A stretch of DNA of 9,542 bases, taken from Candidatus Nitrosopelagicus sp. (lineage in GTDB: Archaea > Thermoproteota > Nitrososphaeria > Nitrososphaerales > Nitrosopumilaceae). Shown here piece by piece: positions 1 to 5,496 of this stretch. The DNA is taken from contig DTTB01000067.1 of the NCBI GenBank assembly GCA_012964965.1, forward strand, positions 1-9,542, read 5' to 3'. The first letter of the stretch is position 1. Each line of letters begins with the position of its first letter. The position numbers and the translations under genes are program-made. The notes beneath the pieces were generated by a model. The model was not told where the DNA came from, did not search any database, and was given only the letters and a program-made list of their open reading frames with translations.

Positions 1-259
1 GTACTAAATCGCCTTCATTCATACTAAGAGCCTGCCTTTCTGCCTCAGGAATTGAGATCCTTCCATTGCTACCAACAGTAGTCTTGAAAGCACCCCATGA
101 GAGAAAGTTTGGCATCATATTTTGCAGATTGAAGGGATTTTGAAAATTTGTCTGAAATGGATTCACATTCTTCGTGAAATCAGACTGCATCTTAGATGCA
201 TTTTCTAGCCACTGCCTGAATAATTCAGCTGGATCGTATGGGTTTTTCTTTCCTTCCAT
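1..259 (-). CDS. AbrB/SpoVT-fold protein, 5' part only (C-terminus cut by window edge)
   Basis: I translated the minus strand from an ATG at 257-259; it stays open for 86 codons to the window edge. Residues 1-50 are polar and probably helical, beginning MEGKKNPYDPAELFRQWLEN, then rich in Asn, Phe and Gln. From about residue 57 the sequence FKTTVGSNGRISIPEAERQA followed by a short loop and EGDLV is a typical AbrB/MazE/SpoVT swapped-hairpin signature. The AbrB fold normally dimerises and binds DNA. In haloarchaea an AbrB-like protein, PhaR, regulates polyhydroxyalkanoate (PHA) granule formation, and the aromatic helical N-terminus here recalls granule-associated or PhaE-like segments. It starts 35 bp after the hydrolase stop on the same strand, so the two are probably co-transcribed. 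The PHA role is inference; phaC/phaE would need to lie just left of this window. The AbrB domain call itself is fairly secure. Confidence 0.75.
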   Translation of the reverse strand, partial: MEGKKNPYDPAELFRQWLENASKMQSDFTKNVNPFQTNFQNPFNLQNMMPNFLSWGAFKTTVGSNGRISIPEAERQALSMNEGDLV

Positions 260-294
260 TGGTATTAGTAGGCAGTTGCCCTATAAAATGATCG

Positions 295-1077
295 CTAATG
301 AAGAAAATCTGACACGATTTGAAAGAATGCCTTTGGTTTTTCTACATATGGTACATGTCCGCATCCTGCCATCTTGTAAAACCTGCAATCATTGATTCCT
401 GAAACAAAAGACTGCGCATATTCAATAGGGATTACATGGTCATTTTCACCCCAAACAATTAGTGTCGGAATTGTGATTAACTGTAATTTTTCTGTGATTG
501 CCTGGGAATTACTCAATCCTAGAAGGGTTGACATAAAGGCCATCTTTGCATTTGGTAATTGCATCCTTTCTATGAATCCAGAAACAATCTTTTCATCTAT
601 CTTCTTACTGCCAGACATAGCTTGGAATGCGTTCAAGGCAGAATCAGTATTTGGGTATAATGCAGCTGAAATGTATGCATCTAATGCAGAAGTTGAATGT
701 TTCATGACACCAGATGGCGAAACAAGAACGAGTTTTTTCACATTTAGATTTTGATTTATCATGGATTCAGCAGCAATCTGGCCCCCAAGCGAGGAGCCAA
801 TAATATTCAGCTCTTTAATTCCAACTTTGCCTACAAATTTGGATACAAATTCTGCAAAGTAATCTGTCGTATAATCAACCATTGGCTTATCACTATATCC
901 AAAGCCAATAAGGTCTGGAGCAATAACTCTGAATTTTTTAGCAAAAAGAGATATTACACCTTCCCATCTTTCCGCAGAAGCCCCCAACCCATGAAGCAAA
1001 AGAAGTGTATCTTCTGAAGTCCCTTCCTCCAAATAGCGTATCTTATTGCTATCAACTTCAGCCGTTTTTACAGTCAT
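295..1077 (-). CDS. alpha/beta-hydrolase fold protein
   Basis: This 260-aa protein has the full alpha/beta-hydrolase layout. The oxyanion-loop motif LLLLHGLGAS is at about 25-34 and DLIGFGYSDKP at 55-65. The nucleophile elbow GSSLGG places Ser96. The acid is Asp213 in WGENDHVIP, and the catalytic base is His241 in GCGHVPYVEKP. The triad is therefore complete and the length is normal for a single-domain esterase, haloperoxidase-like or C-C hydrolase. There is no signal peptide, so it is probably cytosolic. Substrate cannot be read from sequence. The AbrB-domain gene starts 35 bp downstream on the same strand, which would fit a role in PHA metabolism such as depolymerisation, but that is inference. 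A TATA-like box about 28 bp before the ATG suggests a leaderless mRNA and supports the chosen start. Confidence 0.9.
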   Translation of the reverse strand: MTVKTAEVDSNKIRYLEEGTSEDTLLLLHGLGASAERWEGVISLFAKKFRVIAPDLIGFGYSDKPMVDYTTDYFAEFVSKFVGKVGIKELNIIGSSLGGQIAAESMINQNLNVKKLVLVSPSGVMKHSTSALDAYISAALYPNTDSALNAFQAMSGSKKIDEKIVSGFIERMQLPNAKMAFMSTLLGLSNSQAITEKLQLITIPTLIVWGENDHVIPIEYAQSFVSGINDCRFYKMAGCGHVPYVEKPKAFFQIVSDFLH

Positions 1078-1100
1078 ACTTAGCTTCGCTAAAAATGTCT

Positions 1101-1110
1101 AAAATATAAG
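1101..1110 (-). promoter_or_regulatory. TATA box (BoxA) of the alpha/beta-hydrolase gene
   Basis: The minus-strand read CTTATATTTT is centred about 28 bp upstream of the hydrolase ATG at 1077. This is the spacing expected for an archaeal TATA box driving a transcript that starts at or next to the start codon. Confidence 0.6.
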
Positions 1111-1192
1111 ATTTTATTAGTTCATTAATTGATGATTTTCACTAAGAATCTTTTGCTCAACAAGTTATTAGACACAAATTACTATTTCAGAC

Positions 1193-1303
1193 ATGAATAT
1201 GGTTTTCTTCTATTTGGCAACAGGCGTGGTTGTGGGAATTTTAGGCGGTATTTTTCTTGTATCCTTTTTCTATAATCCCGAAAGCCTGTTTATGCCACGC
1301 TAG
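1193..1303 (+). CDS. 36-aa single-span membrane miniprotein
   Basis: I found this by reading the plus strand between the hydrolase and the cyclodeaminase. ATG at 1193 runs to TAG at 1301-1303. Residues 1-27 form one hydrophobic helix rich in Phe, Val, Gly and Ile, containing GVVVGILGG, followed by a short polar tail YNPESLFMPR. The small-residue GxxxG-like spacing in the helix is typical of helix-helix packing, so it may be a small accessory subunit of a membrane complex. A weak TATA-like TTATTA lies at 1165-1170, about 26 bp before the ATG. It is convergent with the cyclodeaminase gene, with 13 bp between stops. No family is recognised. The coherent hydrophobic helix plus charged end argues for a real gene, but chance cannot be excluded at this length. 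Confidence 0.5.
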   Translation: MNMVFFYLATGVVVGILGGIFLVSFFYNPESLFMPR

Positions 1304-1316
1304 TTTTTAATTCAAA

Positions 1317-2528
1317 CTATAATTCTTTAGCAACCATTGGCAAAAATGCACCAGCATCAGACACAACTCCTAATGCTTGCCACGTACCACGATCCATTAA
1401 CTTTGTAACAGTTGGCTGGTTTATGTCTACAACAATTACCTTAACATTAGCAGGCAGCATATTTCCCGTTGCAATTGAATGTAACATAGAAGCTACCATT
1501 ATGACCAACGATGCGTCCTTAAGTACATCTTTGTACTTTTTCTGAGCCAACGAAATATCAGTAATCACATCAGGTAATGGACCATCATCACGTATTGACC
1601 CAGCCAATACAAATGGCACTTTCTTTTTTACACATTCATACATTATTCCTCTTGTCAGTTTTTTTGACTTTACCATTTTTTCAATTGACCCAGCATTAAA
1701 GACTGCATTGATCGCTTCCATATGGTTTCTGTGACCCCTTACTGCAAGCGTTCCATCACGAATATTCATTCCAAGAGATGTTCCCAATATAGCATACTCA
1801 ATATCATGAACTGCAAGCGCATTACCAGCCAAAACTGCATTAATATATCCACCACGAATAAGTGCTGAAACTGATTCAGTTGCACCCGTATGAACAATTG
1901 CAGGACCAGCAACTAAGACGATTTTCCCGCCGTTCCTTTTAGTACGTCGCATATCCTCTGCGACTTTTCTAGCTATATGCTGTATTGGTCTCTCACTAGA
2001 GCTTCCACTTCCCATAAATTCAAATACATTCATTCCTTCACGAGGTCTTTCCGGAGGAATTATTTTGACACCATTTTCTCCTACTACAATTTTATCACCT
2101 TTTTTTATCTGACGTATAGGAACACACATAGCTTTTTTTGCCTTAACAACAATGCATTTGTCCATCATCGTATTGTCAACATCAATCCATTTGTTGTTGA
2201 GAAAAATCTGCGTTTGATTATTTGTAGTGCTATAAAAATTATCAGGCATCACCATGTTTTTTGACGCAGCCACAAGTTTTACATTCTTTTGACTTTTGGA
2301 TGTAGCACCCTGACGATAAACATAGTTTAAGATTGTTTCCAGATTTTTTGCATTCTTTCCTATTACAAGGAGTTTTGCATAGCTTTCATCCTTCTTCTTC
2401 TTGCCAACCTTGATTTCTAAAACCTCGAATGAACCACCATGGTCCATTATACCGTCAAAGACCTTTGTTAGGATCAGTGAGTCTATAATATGTCCACGCA
2501 GTTCTATTTCGGATGAAAATTTTACCAT
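1317..2528 (-). CDS. TIGR00300 family (LOR/SDH-type) protein, probable ornithine cyclodeaminase
   Basis: The protein has 403 aa. The N-terminus, SSEIELRGHIIDSLILTKVF, is the hallmark opening of the LOR/SDH conserved domain (about 5-100). A linker follows, and from about 200 comes a Rossmann-like NAD-binding region with GKIVLVAGPAIVHTGATES (201-219), GNALAVHDIEYA (235-246), SMLHSIATGNMLP (347-359) and VDINQPTV (367-374). Proteins of this type in archaea, and the C-terminal half of cyanobacterial AgrE/ArgZ, have been linked to NAD-dependent ornithine cyclodeaminase activity (ornithine to proline plus ammonia). Older annotations call them lysine-oxoglutarate reductase/saccharopine dehydrogenase-like. 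It has no arginine-dihydrolase domain, so only the cyclodeaminase part is present. The 115-aa unknown ends 57 bp upstream on the same strand, so the pair may be an operon. A TATAA-like site sits only about 10 bp before the ATG, too close to serve this start; a weaker AT stretch near 2572 fits better. Family assignment is strong; the exact reaction is by homology. Confidence 0.85.
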   Translation of the reverse strand: MVKFSSEIELRGHIIDSLILTKVFDGIMDHGGSFEVLEIKVGKKKKDESYAKLLVIGKNAKNLETILNYVYRQGATSKSQKNVKLVAASKNMVMPDNFYSTTNNQTQIFLNNKWIDVDNTMMDKCIVVKAKKAMCVPIRQIKKGDKIVVGENGVKIIPPERPREGMNVFEFMGSGSSSERPIQHIARKVAEDMRRTKRNGGKIVLVAGPAIVHTGATESVSALIRGGYINAVLAGNALAVHDIEYAILGTSLGMNIRDGTLAVRGHRNHMEAINAVFNAGSIEKMVKSKKLTRGIMYECVKKKVPFVLAGSIRDDGPLPDVITDISLAQKKYKDVLKDASLVIMVASMLHSIATGNMLPANVKVIVVDINQPTVTKLMDRGTWQALGVVSDAGAFLPMVAKEL

Positions 2529-2585
2529 GTGTTCTTATAAATTATTGGTAAGTAAAACGTTACGACAAAATAATTTGATTATATA

Positions 2586-2933
2586 CTATACTGGAAGGCT
2601 AACATCACCGTGATACTCCTCAATATTATCTGATTTTAACGAGTTTGTGATGTTGGTTTTCTCCTCATCAGACAATCCTTGGGCTATTGCCTTAGCAATT
2701 CCATTTTTATCACACAGCACAAGAAGGTAACCGCCATCATCAGTTACAACAAATCCAGATGCACCATTAACAATTGCATACAAATTTTCTTCGCCAACAG
2801 GTTCCCAAACGTTTGTTTTGTTGTCCTTTAACGCCAATGCGGGCATAGCTTTACCATTTGCAAGTTTGTTCAGATATTCTCTTGCTTTGTTTACACGTTT
2901 TTGACCTTCTTTTAGAGCCAAAAAGTACTGCAT
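2586..2933 (-). CDS. conserved-type hypothetical protein, 115 aa
   Basis: I do not recognise a named family. The N-terminal third is a basic amphipathic helix (about 1-28). The middle (40-75) is beta-rich with VWEPVGEENLYAIVNGASGF followed by VVTDDGGYLLVLCDKNG. The C-terminal third resumes helical and acidic, ending with a short strand-like tail. There is a single cysteine (CDKNG) and no signal peptide or membrane span, so it is a compact cytosolic protein. The ATG is supported by a TATA-like TATTAATAAC on the minus strand about 25 bp upstream. The cyclodeaminase starts 57 bp downstream on the same strand, making co-transcription likely. Divergent to it is a 35-aa CxxC protein whose promoter occupies the same 60-bp gap. 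Confidence 0.75.
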   Translation of the reverse strand: MQYFLALKEGQKRVNKAREYLNKLANGKAMPALALKDNKTNVWEPVGEENLYAIVNGASGFVVTDDGGYLLVLCDKNGIAKAIAQGLSDEEKTNITNSLKSDNIEEYHGDVSLPV

Positions 2934-2952
2934 GCTATTTGGTTGAAAGATT

Positions 2953-2974
2953 GTTATTAATACATTTTATTTTA
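2953..2974. promoter_or_regulatory. Divergent promoter region with two adjacent TATA-like boxes
   Basis: The minus-strand TATTAATAAC (2953-2962) lies about 25 bp before the ATG of the 115-aa gene. The plus-strand TTTTATTTTA (2965-2974) lies about 25 bp before the ATG of the 35-aa CxxC gene. The two boxes are almost back to back, so the divergent genes may compete for or share transcription factors. Confidence 0.5.
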
Positions 2975-2993
2975 GTAATGCTATGAATAATTA

Positions 2994-3101
2994 ATGGTTT
3001 TATGTCGTTGGTGTGGGAAAGAGATTCAAGAACATTCAGAAGAAGAAAAAACATTTTGTGCACAAGCTTTGACGTATCATCATAGAGACAGGAAAACGTG
3101 A
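2994..3101 (+). CDS. 35-aa zinc-finger-like miniprotein (CxxC...C...HH)
   Basis: ATG at 2994 reads MVLCRWCGKEIQ, then an acidic EEEK stretch, TFCAQALTYHHRDRK and stop TGA at 3099-3101. Cys4 and Cys7 form a zinc-knuckle CxxCG; Cys22 with His29 or His30 could complete a single metal site. That is an unusually high density of potential zinc ligands for 35 residues and is very unlikely in random sequence. It has no membrane span. The TATA-like box about 25 bp upstream implies a leaderless mRNA. It is isolated, flanked by divergent and convergent genes, so it is its own transcription unit. A role in nucleic-acid or protein binding is plausible, but I recognise no named family. Confidence 0.65.
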   Translation: MVLCRWCGKEIQEHSEEEKTFCAQALTYHHRDRKT

Positions 3102-3118
3102 GAATGAACCCAATGTTT

Positions 3119-3164
3119 CAGTAAAACTTTACTGATTTAGTGTTTTTCAGCGTGTTAATAACAC
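3119..3164. terminator. Two small inverted repeats between convergent genes
   Basis: CAGTAAAACTTTACTG (3119-3134) can fold with a 6-bp stem and 4-nt loop and is followed on the plus strand by TTTAGTGTTTTT. GTGTTAATAACAC (3152-3164) is a second near-perfect palindrome, and on the minus strand its approach is T-rich. Both lie in the 87-bp gap between the convergent 35-aa and 63-aa genes, where bidirectional termination would be expected. Archaeal termination mainly needs T-tracts, so the hairpins themselves may be incidental. Confidence 0.3.
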
Positions 3165-3188
3165 AAAAACATTTGAGTGATATATTAT

Positions 3189-3380
3189 TCAGTGATATTT
3201 CTTACGATTACCTTTTTTTCTGGGATGATGACTGTTCTTTTTCTTCTTTGGTTCATTATAATAATCATCAGCAGATTTTTTTGGATTTAATATATTGAGC
3301 ATTCCTTCTTTAATTCCATCATTTTTCTTTTTAGTATTTTTGCTTTTGTTTTCATTTCCAAGAGATTTGAAAAAACCCAT
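3189..3380 (-). CDS. Lys-rich hypothetical protein, 63 aa
   Basis: This small, very basic protein starts MGFFKSLGNENKSKNTKKKN, then has a short hydrophobic island (GMLNILNPKKSADDYY, about 26-41). It ends in a Lys/His/Arg-rich tail with PKKKKNSHHPRKKGNRKKYH. Such tails usually bind nucleic acid or ribosomes; most of the chain is predicted disordered. I recognise no family. A TATA-like ATTTATCAGA on the minus strand (3401-3410) lies about 26 bp before the ATG, and a 17-bp palindrome covers the start codon. The 280-aa coiled-coil gene, also with a basic tail, ends 87 bp upstream on the same strand. The TATA box and composition support a real gene. Confidence 0.6.
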   Translation of the reverse strand: MGFFKSLGNENKSKNTKKKNDGIKEGMLNILNPKKSADDYYNEPKKKKNSHHPRKKGNRKKYH

Positions 3381-3393
3381 TTAAATTAAATGG
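3377..3393. promoter_or_regulatory. 17-bp perfect palindrome over the start site of the 63-aa gene
   Basis: CCATTTAAATTAAATGG has two perfect 8-bp arms around one central base. It overlaps the start codon (3378-3380) and therefore the predicted transcription start, with the TATA-like box at 3401-3410. A dimeric repressor bound here would block initiation. It is AT-rich, so chance is possible. Confidence 0.35.
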
Positions 3394-3467
3394 TGTGGGT
3401 TCTGATAAATGTTTTCAGAATGCGTATTATTATGTAATATAGGGTCAGTTCCGACTAAAGCTTTTCA

Positions 3468-4310
3468 TCAAAAGAAGAAAAACCGTCTTCCACGTCTGGC
3501 GGTATCAGTAATAGCGGTTTCTGGAATATTTTCTGTAGTGACAGTGTAATCATCAGAAGAAAAAGCCTCATCCATGAGACTTAGTGACAGAGTTTTAACA
3601 TCTGCATAAGTGGTGGCAATACGTTTCATATTGTTTTTCAGATTTGCTTTGATTCTCTTAGTGGCGGATGATTCCTGATTAAATTTAGTTTCAAATTTTA
3701 CAAGTAATCTATTCGCCTCATTAGATCTTTTGGTGGCTTCATCCTCCAATTTTTCTGTTGAGTGAAATTGAACTTCAGACTTTTCAAATTTTGCCTGTTT
3801 AGCAATAATTGTTGCCTTCAATCCAAATGTTGCTGTATCTGAATCTGTAGGACTTAATTCTGCAGTGGCATTTGTTATATCCTCTATAGCCTTCGTGATT
3901 TTTAATAGATCCTTCTCTGCATTAATTCTCTTGATTTCGTCCTCAGTAACCTTGGACTTGATATGGGCCAAATATGAAGAAGCCTTTTTTGCAATATCTC
4001 TTTTATCCGAAACAATTACCTTCAATTGATCAACAGAATTTTGTTTAGCGTTTAATTTTCCATGGGCTTGAAAAATATATTTAGTGACAAGAGCAATGTC
4101 ATTTTTCATATTTTGGGCTATGTTTCTGGTCTCAAGGGAAGTATCCAATGCTTCCTTAAGCAAACCAGTTTGAAACTCGTCAATATCATAGTTTGGGCTA
4201 GTTAAACCACGAATGAGCTGCTGAACAAGTGTTTGACGCCTTACTGTAGGCTTTTTTGGGCGAATTTGTCTAGAACGTGTAGTTCTTTTGCTACTCCTTT
4301 TTCTTGCCAT
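3468..4310 (-). CDS. Coiled-coil protein with basic N-terminal tail and Arg/Phe C-terminus, 280 aa
   Basis: Residues 1-25 are strongly basic (MARKRSSKRTTRSRQIRPKK then PTVRR), resembling the DNA- or RNA-binding tails of chromatin proteins. Residues 45-250 are almost wholly helical and charged with no Cys or Trp, reading as long coiled coil, broken near 150-162 (AELSPTDSDTATFG), which suggests a hairpin of two antiparallel helical arms. The end (251-280) is acidic/Thr-rich and closes with ARRGRRFFFF. There is no ATPase head, signal peptide or membrane span, so it is not an SMC or Rad50. A TATA-like CTTTAAAAATAG lies about 25 bp before the ATG, supporting the start. Family unknown. A nucleoid-associated or structural role is inference from charge layout only. 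Confidence 0.75.
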   Translation of the reverse strand: MARKRSSKRTTRSRQIRPKKPTVRRQTLVQQLIRGLTSPNYDIDEFQTGLLKEALDTSLETRNIAQNMKNDIALVTKYIFQAHGKLNAKQNSVDQLKVIVSDKRDIAKKASSYLAHIKSKVTEDEIKRINAEKDLLKITKAIEDITNATAELSPTDSDTATFGLKATIIAKQAKFEKSEVQFHSTEKLEDEATKRSNEANRLLVKFETKFNQESSATKRIKANLKNNMKRIATTYADVKTLSLSLMDEAFSSDDYTVTTENIPETAITDTARRGRRFFFF

Positions 4311-4328
4311 AATTATAATAATTTCAAC

Positions 4329-4340
4329 CTATTTTTAAAG
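4329..4340 (-). promoter_or_regulatory. TATA box of the 280-aa coiled-coil gene
   Basis: Minus-strand CTTTAAAAATAG is centred about 25 bp before the ATG at 4310. Next to the start codon lies AATTATAATAATT (4311-4323), a 13-bp AT-only palindrome that is probably chance. Confidence 0.5.
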
Positions 4341-4395
4341 TTAAAAAATTACTTTCTTTAATACTTCATAGAAATAAATTCACAAACAAACATCA

Positions 4396-4923
4396 CTATT
4401 CTAGAATACTCGAAAGAATATCGCGTAACTGCTTATTTCTAATCTCATTATTTGCAGTCTTGAAGAATGATCGCAATTTTTCTTTTGAAATTCCTTCATC
4501 TAAATAAAATTTTGCCTGAAAAGCCATTTCTAACTTATCTATTTCATGTAAAAGATTTGCCTCCTTCGAGGAATTTTTTTGGAAATCGTTCCAAAGAACA
4601 ATGTACTGTTGTGAAACATTACTAGGAAGATTTTCTAGAATTTGTATCATGGCTTTATTCTCTATGTTAATTTTTCTCTCGCCTTTAATCTTATCAGGTG
4701 TTATATCACCAACAACTGATTCAGCTAAGTCATGCAGTAACGCCATTTTAATGATTTTTTCTGTATCAAGACCTTCCAGATCGGATAATACCATTGACAT
4801 CATTGCAGTTGAATAACTATGATCAGCAACAGATTCTACGTCATCAATATCCAGTTTATTTTTCCAGCCTTGTCTTGGAATATTCTTTAATTGCAGAACT
4901 TTCTGAAAAAAACTTTCTAACAT
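4396..4923 (-). CDS. HD-domain phosphohydrolase (HDDC2/YfbR-like 5'-deoxynucleotidase family)
   Basis: The 175-aa protein carries the complete HD metal site: His35 in VADHSY, the His64-Asp65 doublet in ALLHDLAE, Glu68 and Asp73 in VGDITPDK, and Asp129 in LLHEIDKLEM. The opening motif LKNIPRQGW and the arrangement H...HD...D match the HD_3 group, whose characterised members YfbR and HDDC2 remove phosphate from deoxynucleoside 5'-monophosphates. It is slightly shorter than YfbR (about 200 aa) but lacks nothing catalytic. It is probably cytosolic and metal dependent, with a likely role in nucleotide salvage or pool cleaning. The TATA element CTTTTAAAAAG lies 27 bp before the ATG within a palindrome. 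It is divergent from tRNA-Phe. Substrate is by homology only. Confidence 0.85.
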   Translation of the reverse strand: MLESFFQKVLQLKNIPRQGWKNKLDIDDVESVADHSYSTAMMSMVLSDLEGLDTEKIIKMALLHDLAESVVGDITPDKIKGERKINIENKAMIQILENLPSNVSQQYIVLWNDFQKNSSKEANLLHEIDKLEMAFQAKFYLDEGISKEKLRSFFKTANNEIRNKQLRDILSSILE

Positions 4924-4942
4924 TTGACTAGTAACCTATTAC

Positions 4943-4957
4943 GTCTTTTTAAAAGAC
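4943..4957. promoter_or_regulatory. 15-bp palindrome containing the TATA box of the HD-domain gene
   Basis: GTCTTTTTAAAAGAC has perfect 7-bp arms around one T. Its centre lies 27 bp before the HD-gene ATG (4923), so its TTTTAAAA core is the likely TATA box. The flanking GTC/GAC arms are outside the usual box and could be an operator. It also lies about 17-30 bp upstream of the predicted tRNA-Phe TATA region. Confidence 0.45.
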
Positions 4958-4959
4958 AA

Positions 4960-4969
4960 CCTTAAATTC
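4960..4969 (+). promoter_or_regulatory. TATA box of tRNA-Phe
   Basis: CCTTAAATTC is centred about 28 bp before the mature tRNA 5' end at 4993, the usual spacing for archaeal tRNA promoters. Confidence 0.45.
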
Positions 4970-4992
4970 ATAGCAATTTGACAGGCGGATGT

Positions 4993-5066
4993 GCCAGGGT
5001 AGCTCAGCCTGGAAGAGCACTCGGCTGAAGACCGAGCTGTCGCGCGTTCAAGTCCCGCCCCTGGCA
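4993..5066 (+). tRNA. tRNA-Phe (anticodon GAA)
   Basis: The 74-nt cloverleaf folds as follows: acceptor GCCAGGG (4993-4999) with CCCTGGC (5059-5065); D stem GCTC/GAGC with loop AGCCTGGAA; anticodon stem CTCGG/CCGAG around CTGAAGA with GAA at 5027-5029; a 5-nt variable loop CTGTC; T loop TTCAAGT; discriminator A at 5066. No CCA is encoded and there is no intron. All stems pair except the T stem, where GCGCG (5042-5046) faces CCCGC (5054-5058), giving a C-C mismatch at the 52-62 pair. It decodes UUC/UUU. A T6 run follows directly. Confidence 0.97.
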
Positions 5067-5067
5067 G

Positions 5068-5073
5068 TTTTTT
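5068..5073 (+). terminator. T-tract terminator after tRNA-Phe
   Basis: A run of six T begins 2 nt after the discriminator base. Oligo-T tracts are sufficient for archaeal RNA polymerase termination. Confidence 0.6.
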
Positions 5074-5138
5074 ATATAAAAAATGATGAGATGATAATAT
5101 TTTAATACAAGGCGCTATACAAATTCTCAGAATTTCGT

Positions 5139-5456
5139 TTGAAAGAGAAAAAAGCATCAGAATTGCAAAATTATGAAAAAGACTACTTGTCTAGGCTAAA
5201 GGGTAAGAAAAGTACTAAATCACTGGAACGAAAAAAACCCGCAGCAAAAAAAACTAAGAAAAAAGTGTCAAAAAAACCAACCGACACTAAAACAAAAAAA
5301 CCGCGTAAAAGTGATAAGAAAAAAGGCATGAATTATGATGATGATGACACTGGCGTTGTTTTAATAGATGATGATTTAGAGCTCGATGAGCAAACGGAAT
5401 TGGAAGAACGAAAAGCATACTTGGAGGAGGCACGTTCTCAGGATTCTTCTGATTAA
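5139..5456 (+). CDS. Charge-segregated Lys-rich/acidic protein, 105 aa, TTG start
   Basis: The reading frame is open from a stop at 5103; the only plausible start is TTG at 5139, since no in-frame ATG or GTG lies upstream. Residues 1-63 are extremely Lys-rich (for example KKPAAKKTKKKVSKKP). From residue 64 the charge flips: NYDDDDTG, LIDDDLELDEQTELEE and an acidic Glu/Asp/Ser end. There are no Cys residues and hardly any hydrophobic core, so it is mostly disordered with a possible C-terminal helix (about 82-100). The strand-specific composition argues for a real protein. No family is recognised. Possible roles are nucleic-acid or ribosome binding with self-masking by the acidic tail. A TATA-like CTATACAAA sits about 21 bp before the TTG. 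The first RAM gene follows after 40 bp. Confidence 0.6.
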   Translation: MKEKKASELQNYEKDYLSRLKGKKSTKSLERKKPAAKKTKKKVSKKPTDTKTKKPRKSDKKKGMNYDDDDTGVVLIDDDLELDEQTELEERKAYLEEARSQDSSD

Positions 5457-5467
5457 ATAAAATAAAT

Positions 5468-5474
5468 CTTTATT
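5468..5474 (+). promoter_or_regulatory. TATA box of the RAM-protein pair
   Basis: CTTTATT is centred about 26 bp before the first RAM start codon (5497), consistent with a leaderless bicistronic mRNA. Confidence 0.45.
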
Positions 5475-5496
5475 CACTCTCAGATTCATATGAAAT

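Noticed and set aside
392..1017. Plus-strand frames of 88-120 codons
   Set aside because: They are antisense to the alpha/beta hydrolase, whose catalytic triad proves the minus-strand frame.
3390..3437. Plus-strand 15-codon frame after ATG at 3390
   Set aside because: Too short, no promoter at the expected distance, and its start lies inside the palindrome.
4311..4323. Palindrome AATTATAATAATT
   Set aside because: Composed only of A and T in AT-rich DNA, so likely chance.
4939..5157. Minus-strand frame of 72 codons
   Set aside because: It runs antisense through the tRNA-Phe gene; its apparent coding content comes from the tRNA sequence.
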